Below, in pieces: positions 59,947 through 64,000 of a stretch of DNA of 64,000 nucleotides. The stretch's first letter is position 1. Every line of letters starts with the position of its first letter. A program made the position numbers and the translations under genes. This DNA comes from Rhizobium cauense (GTDB lineage: Bacteria; Pseudomonadota; Alphaproteobacteria; Rhizobiales; Rhizobiaceae). The stretch is taken from positions 168,972 to 232,971 of the forward strand of contig NZ_JAEUAT010000010.1 of the NCBI RefSeq assembly GCF_019511525.1, in the 5' to 3' direction. The notes under the pieces were generated by a model. The model saw only the letters and a list, made by a program, of their open reading frames with translations. It was not told the DNA's origin and did not search any database.

Positions 59947-62283
59947 TCAGGGCAGGGCGTAGCCGATGACATAGTCGCCGGGCTTGGTGCCGATCGAACC
60001 ATGTCCGCCGGCGACCATGACGACGAACTGCTTGTTGTCAGCAGTCGTGTAGGTCATCGGTGTCGCCTGGCCGCCGGCCGGCAGACGAGCCTGCCAGAGC
60101 TGGTTGCCATTGGTGACGTCATAGGCCCGAAGATAGTTGTCGACAGCTGCGCCGAGGAAGGCAACGCCGCCCTTCGTCAGCATCGGGCCGCCGATGCCGG
60201 GCACGCCGACCTTGAAGGGCAGGGGCAGCGGCGTCATGTCGTGCACCGTCCCGTTTTTCAGCTTGTAGGCCGTCTTGCCGGTGAGGAGGTCGACGCCGGC
60301 GACATAGCCCCATGGCGGTGCCTGGCACGGGATCTTGAGCGGCCCGAGGAATGGTCCCATGAAGACCCCGTAGGGCGCGCCGTCGTTGCGGTTGAGGCCC
60401 TGTTCGCTGCCCTTTTCGTCCTGCCCCTTCGGGGGGATATCGGCGGCGGGAACCAGTCGCGAGGTGAAGGCGAGATAGGTCGGCATGCCGAACATGATCT
60501 GCCGTTCTGGATCGACGGCAACGCTGCCCCAGTTGAAGGTGCCGAAATTGCCGGGATAGATGATCGACCCTTCAAGCGAAGGCGGCGTGTAGCGTCCCTC
60601 GTATTTGTAACGATGGAAATCGATGCGGCAGGCGAGCTGGTCGAGAAGCGTCACCCCCCACATGTCCTTCTCCTGCAGCGGTGGCGGCGAGAAGGTGAGG
60701 TCGGAGATCGGCTGGGTCGGCGATGTGCGGTCTTCCGGGATGGCTCCACCCGGCGCCGGTATCTCCTTGAAGGGAATGATCGGCTCGCCGGTGCGTCGGT
60801 CGAGCACGTAGATGTCACCCTGTTTGGTGGGGGCGACCAGCGCCGGAACAATGGTTCCGTCAGGCTTCTTCATGTCGAAGAGCACCGGCTGGGCCGGCAC
60901 GTCCATGTCCCAGAGGTCGTGGTGGACGAACTGCTGGACCCATTTCCATTGTCCGGTGTTGATGTCGAGCGCGACGATCGAGGATGAGAACTTCTCGACA
61001 TTCTCGCTCCTGTTCATGCCGAGCTGATCGGGAACCTGGTTGCCGAGCGGCACGTAGACCATGCCGAGGCCCTCGTCGACGCTGAGGACCGACCAGCTGT
61101 TCGGTGAGTTCGTCGTATAGGTCTGGCCTTCGGGCAGCGGGGTGGTCGCATCAGGATTGCCTGAATCCCAGTTCCAGATCAGTGCGCCGGAATTGATGTC
61201 GAAGGCGCGGATGACACCGGATTGCTCACGCGTGGAGTAATTGTCGTTGACCGCGCCACCGACGATCAGCTTGCCGGCGACGGCGACAGGCGGCGACGTC
61301 GAATAGTAGTAGCCGGCGGGGTTATATTTCATGCCTTTCTCGAGGTGCAGTACGCCTTGGTCGGCAAAGCTCGTGCAGACCTTGCCGTCGACCGCATCGA
61401 GCGCGATCAGGCGTGCATCCGAGGTCGGCAGATAGACCCGGTCGACGCAGGGCTGACCGGCGGCAACCGAGGTATCGTGGTAGTAGGTAACGCCACGGCA
61501 CGTCTGGTGCTGACGGTCAGGGTTCATCCCCGAATTGGAGTCATACTTCCATTTCTCCGTGCCGGTCTTGGCATCGAGTGCGATTGCCCAGTTGTGCGGG
61601 GTGCAGAGATAGAGCGTGTCGCCGACCTTCAGCGGGGTGACCTGATAGGTCGTCTCGCCGACATCCTCAGGCAGCTTCACGTCGCCGGTCTGGTAGCGCC
61701 AGACCTCCTTGAGATCCTTGACATTGCTGACATTGATCTGGTCGAGCGGCGAGTAGCGCTGGCCGAACGGCGTGCGACCATACTGATGCCATTCGCCATC
61801 GGACACGGTGCCGCCGAATGTCGTCGTGCCCGAGACCGCGGTCGGCAGGTTGCCATTCTGGTCATGCGGGTTCGTCGTCATGGAGTAGCCGGCGACAACG
61901 ATCGCGATCAGCACCGGGATGGCAAGCGGCCATGGATTTGCCGCGTAAGACATGCCGGTCGGGCTGATGAAACCGAGCGGTCGACGGATCCATGGCGTGA
62001 GCAGCCATACGCCGAGCAGGATAATCAGTCCGCCGCGAGGGCCGAGCTGCCACCAATCGAAGCCGACCTCCCATATCGCCCACACAAGCGCCGCAACAAT
62101 CAGCACAGCATAGACCCACAAGGCCGACGCCCGACGCATCAGGAGCAGAACGGCGGTAACGAGGAACATCGCACCCGCAAAAAGGTAAAAGAAGCTGCCG
62201 CCGAGGATGATGAGCCAAAGGCCCCCACCGACAAGGGCAAGACCAAGGAGCATGAAAACAACTGACGTAATGACGATCGCCAT
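59947..62283 (-). CDS. gcd: Membrane-bound PQQ-dependent glucose dehydrogenase
   Basis: 778 residues. Five N-terminal membrane segments (about 5-135) followed by an eight-bladed quinoprotein propeller: repeated W-motifs, TCRGVTYYHD, LDLNTG-like and YVADGGKL-type blades, and the PQQ-site lysine region. Length and topology match E. coli Gcd. Oxidises D-glucose to gluconolactone in the periplasm and passes electrons to ubiquinone. PQQ biosynthesis genes are not in the window. Followed by a stable hairpin. Confidence 0.93.
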   Translation of the reverse strand: MAIVITSVVFMLLGLALVGGGLWLIILGGSFFYLFAGAMFLVTAVLLLMRRASALWVYAVLIVAALVWAIWEVGFDWWQLGPRGGLIILLGVWLLTPWIRRPLGFISPTGMSYAANPWPLAIPVLIAIVVAGYSMTTNPHDQNGNLPTAVSGTTTFGGTVSDGEWHQYGRTPFGQRYSPLDQINVSNVKDLKEVWRYQTGDVKLPEDVGETTYQVTPLKVGDTLYLCTPHNWAIALDAKTGTEKWKYDSNSGMNPDRQHQTCRGVTYYHDTSVAAGQPCVDRVYLPTSDARLIALDAVDGKVCTSFADQGVLHLEKGMKYNPAGYYYSTSPPVAVAGKLIVGGAVNDNYSTREQSGVIRAFDINSGALIWNWDSGNPDATTPLPEGQTYTTNSPNSWSVLSVDEGLGMVYVPLGNQVPDQLGMNRSENVEKFSSSIVALDINTGQWKWVQQFVHHDLWDMDVPAQPVLFDMKKPDGTIVPALVAPTKQGDIYVLDRRTGEPIIPFKEIPAPGGAIPEDRTSPTQPISDLTFSPPPLQEKDMWGVTLLDQLACRIDFHRYKYEGRYTPPSLEGSIIYPGNFGTFNWGSVAVDPERQIMFGMPTYLAFTSRLVPAADIPPKGQDEKGSEQGLNRNDGAPYGVFMGPFLGPLKIPCQAPPWGYVAGVDLLTGKTAYKLKNGTVHDMTPLPLPFKVGVPGIGGPMLTKGGVAFLGAAVDNYLRAYDVTNGNQLWQARLPAGGQATPMTYTTADNKQFVVMVAGGHGSIGTKPGDYVIGYALP

Positions 62284-62415
62284 TATGGGGAACTCCCGCT
62301 GAGGTTAGCCGGGTGCGGTCAGGCGTGAAAAATGCCTTCTAATCAGCGAGATAGAGCGGTCGCAGCAAGCGTCAACTGCGACCATAGGTGTCAGAGGGAG
62401 CAGGCTTTCGCCTGG

Positions 62416-63918
62416 TCACGTGCCGCAGAAGGTCTGCAGCACGCGTTCCTCCGGCTTCGGCGGCTCCATGTAGGCCACAAAGCCGGGCTGGTCGTCATAG
62501 GGCTTGGAGAGAACGGAAAGCAGCGCCTCGAAGAGCGAGAAGTCCGCATCTTCGACGGCAGCGCTGATCGCCTGCTCGATGCGATGGTTGCGCGGAATGA
62601 AGGCGGGATTGACCGCGCGCATCGCCGCCCGGAGTTCGGCCTCGGTCCGGCCTTCGTCGCGGCTCAGACGATCACGCCAACGGGCAAGCCATTCGCGCGC
62701 CGCATCAGGTTCGCGGAAGGTCGAGAGGAAAAGCGCCTCACCTTCTCCGGGGCCGGTGGCGTCGGCAAGCCGGCGGAAGGCGAGGGTGAAATCGGCCTGG
62801 CTCGCCTGCATCGCGGCCAGAAGCGACTGGATGAGATCAAGATCGCCATCCTCGACAGTCACCAGACCGATCTTCTCGCGCATACCGCGCAGCCAGTGGA
62901 TCTGGAAGCGCTCGCCATATTGCTGGATCACGCTGTTTGCGAGCTCGACGGCCTTTTCCGCATCCGCATCAAAGAGCGGCAGCAGGGTTTCGCCAAGACG
63001 CGCCAGGTTCCATTGGCCGATACCGGGCTGGTTGGCATAGGCATAGCGCCCGCCCTGGTCGATGGAGGAGAAGACCGTTCCGGGATGGTACTCGTCCATG
63101 AAGGCGCAAGGGCCGAAATCGATCGTCTCGCCGGAGATGGTCATATTGTCGGTGTTCATGACGCCGTGGATGAAGCCGATGTGCAGCCACCTGGCGATCA
63201 GGGCCGCCTGCCGCTCACAGACCGCTTCATAGAGAGCAAGATAGGGATTGTCCCTGTCCTTGAGTTCCGGGTAGTGCCGATCGATCACGTAGTCGGCAAG
63301 CGCTCGCACGCCGTCCGTATCGCCGCGCGCGGTGAAGAACTGGAACGTGCCGACGCGGATATGACTTGCGGCAACGCGGGTGAACACCGCGCCGGGCAGG
63401 ATGCTTTCGCGATAGACCGGCTGCCCGGTCGAAACCGCGGCAAGCGCCCGGGTTGCCGGGACGCCGAGTGCATACATCGCCTCGCTGACGATATACTCCC
63501 GAAGCACCGGGCCGAGTGCGGCGCGGCCATCGCCGCGGCGCGAATAGGCCGTCTGACCGGCACCCTTCAGTTGGATATCGCGACGCTGGCCATTGCGGTC
63601 GATGACCTCGCCAAGCAGGATCGCCCGGCCGTCGCCGAGCAGCGGCACGAAGGAGCCGAACTGGTGCCCGGCATAGGCCATCGCCAGGGGATCGGCGCCT
63701 TCGGGCACGAGGTTGCCTGAAAAGATCGCCGCGCCGTCGCGCCTCAGCGCTTCCACCTCAAGGCCGAGTTCTTCCGCAAGCGGTTCATTCAGCTTGATCA
63801 GCCACGGCTCGGCAGCCTGGGACGGCGCCTGCCGCGTAAAGAATTGCTGCGGCAATCGCGCATAGCTGTTGTCGAAAGGGAAGGGCCGGGAGGTGGATGC
63901 ATCCAGAGCAAAGGTCAT
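62416..63918 (-). CDS. selO: SelO-type protein adenylyltransferase
   Basis: 500 residues. Kinase-like pseudokinase fold with the inverted ATP orientation: QLKGAGQTAYSRRGDGRAAL near the N-terminal lobe, IGFIHGVMNTDNMTISGETI and DFGPCAFMDEY (about 255-285) as catalytic and metal-binding loops. Transfers AMP to Ser/Thr/Tyr of proteins involved in redox homeostasis. E. coli YdiU (478 residues) is the reference. Ends with VLQTFCGT; C-terminal Cys (Cys497 here) is conserved as in SelO. Single gene, weak ribosome site. Confidence 0.92.
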   Translation of the reverse strand: MTFALDASTSRPFPFDNSYARLPQQFFTRQAPSQAAEPWLIKLNEPLAEELGLEVEALRRDGAAIFSGNLVPEGADPLAMAYAGHQFGSFVPLLGDGRAILLGEVIDRNGQRRDIQLKGAGQTAYSRRGDGRAALGPVLREYIVSEAMYALGVPATRALAAVSTGQPVYRESILPGAVFTRVAASHIRVGTFQFFTARGDTDGVRALADYVIDRHYPELKDRDNPYLALYEAVCERQAALIARWLHIGFIHGVMNTDNMTISGETIDFGPCAFMDEYHPGTVFSSIDQGGRYAYANQPGIGQWNLARLGETLLPLFDADAEKAVELANSVIQQYGERFQIHWLRGMREKIGLVTVEDGDLDLIQSLLAAMQASQADFTLAFRRLADATGPGEGEALFLSTFREPDAAREWLARWRDRLSRDEGRTEAELRAAMRAVNPAFIPRNHRIEQAISAAVEDADFSLFEALLSVLSKPYDDQPGFVAYMEPPKPEERVLQTFCGT

Positions 63919-64000
63919 ACCGTTTAGGTAGGGCTCGGGCCGGCTTGACGCAAGCGTTCAGTCGCCCTTGACTTGGCCGATCTGGCGCTGACTACCGATT
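63919..64000. other. End of window, non-coding
   Basis: 82 bp upstream of selO. No feature is recognised apart from probable promoter of selO. Confidence 0.4.

Noticed and set aside
59851..60987. Plus-strand 378-codon frame opposite gcd
   Set aside because: Antisense to the quinoprotein propeller; low-complexity and without start signal.

Overview
The window reads as a chromosomal or chromid segment of a Rhizobiales bacterium, most likely Rhizobiaceae (Rhizobium/Agrobacterium/Ensifer type). Grounds: high GC with strong GC3 bias; typical rhizobial genes (dmeR-dmeF, periplasmic Peptidase_C93 protease, single-gene Fe-type sodB, TerC-CBS-CorC protein, BCAT-type aminotransferase, ABC-F ATPase); and an intergenic repeat resembling one scattered in rhizobial genomes. 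I see no rRNA, tRNA, insertion sequence, phage or CRISPR array. Family assignments rest on recognised motifs, not on database searches.

Layout. 1-14.8 kb is a cell-surface export locus: the 3' part of a giant RTX/VCBS adhesin, a membrane protein with a degenerate GGDEF domain, a complete type I secretion system (TolC-like protein, ABC exporter, HlyD-like adaptor) with a ribbon-helix-helix/PAS protein as fourth gene, then a LapG-like periplasmic cysteine protease and a periplasmic-binding-fold lipoprotein. 14.8-20.5 kb has an ABC-F ATPase preceded by a leader peptide and alternative RNA hairpins, a PhnA-like small protein, a HerA/DUF853 ATPase and small proteins. 20.5-31.7 kb is metabolic and membrane housekeeping: an orphan terminator suggesting a small RNA, zwf, tam, TerC/CBS protein, cupin, patatin, Zn-alcohol dehydrogenase, branched-chain aminotransferase, bestrophin, MFS pump. 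31.7-44.5 kb has a VOC protein, GNAT, two DUF1254-type secreted proteins, GST, a membrane coiled-coil protein paired with a periplasmic ClpP-fold protein, a long coiled-coil protein, sodB, a metallophosphatase, exonuclease III and an orphan DnaB-like ATPase.

44.5-54.2 kb has three regulator-linked groups (AraC with SDR; WYL regulator with LysE exporter; MarR regulator with a secreted protein and a redoxin), two c-type cytochromes, a PhyH-like oxygenase, a DJ-1/PfpI protein and a GNAT. 54.2-64 kb has the dmeRF metal-efflux operon, a class A beta-lactamase, an alkylsulfatase operon, PQQ glucose dehydrogenase and SelO.

Main unexplained structures: (1) the leader peptide and mutually exclusive hairpins in front of the ABC-F gene, which look like translational attenuation; (2) a shared inverted repeat GTTAC-N-GTAAC followed by GTRCTTMC about 75-95 bp upstream of three unlinked genes (both DUF1254-type proteins and the alkylsulfatase), implying a common regulon; (3) a LapG-like protease beside an RTX adhesin and its exporter with no LapD receptor in view; (4) a candidate small RNA downstream of zwf.
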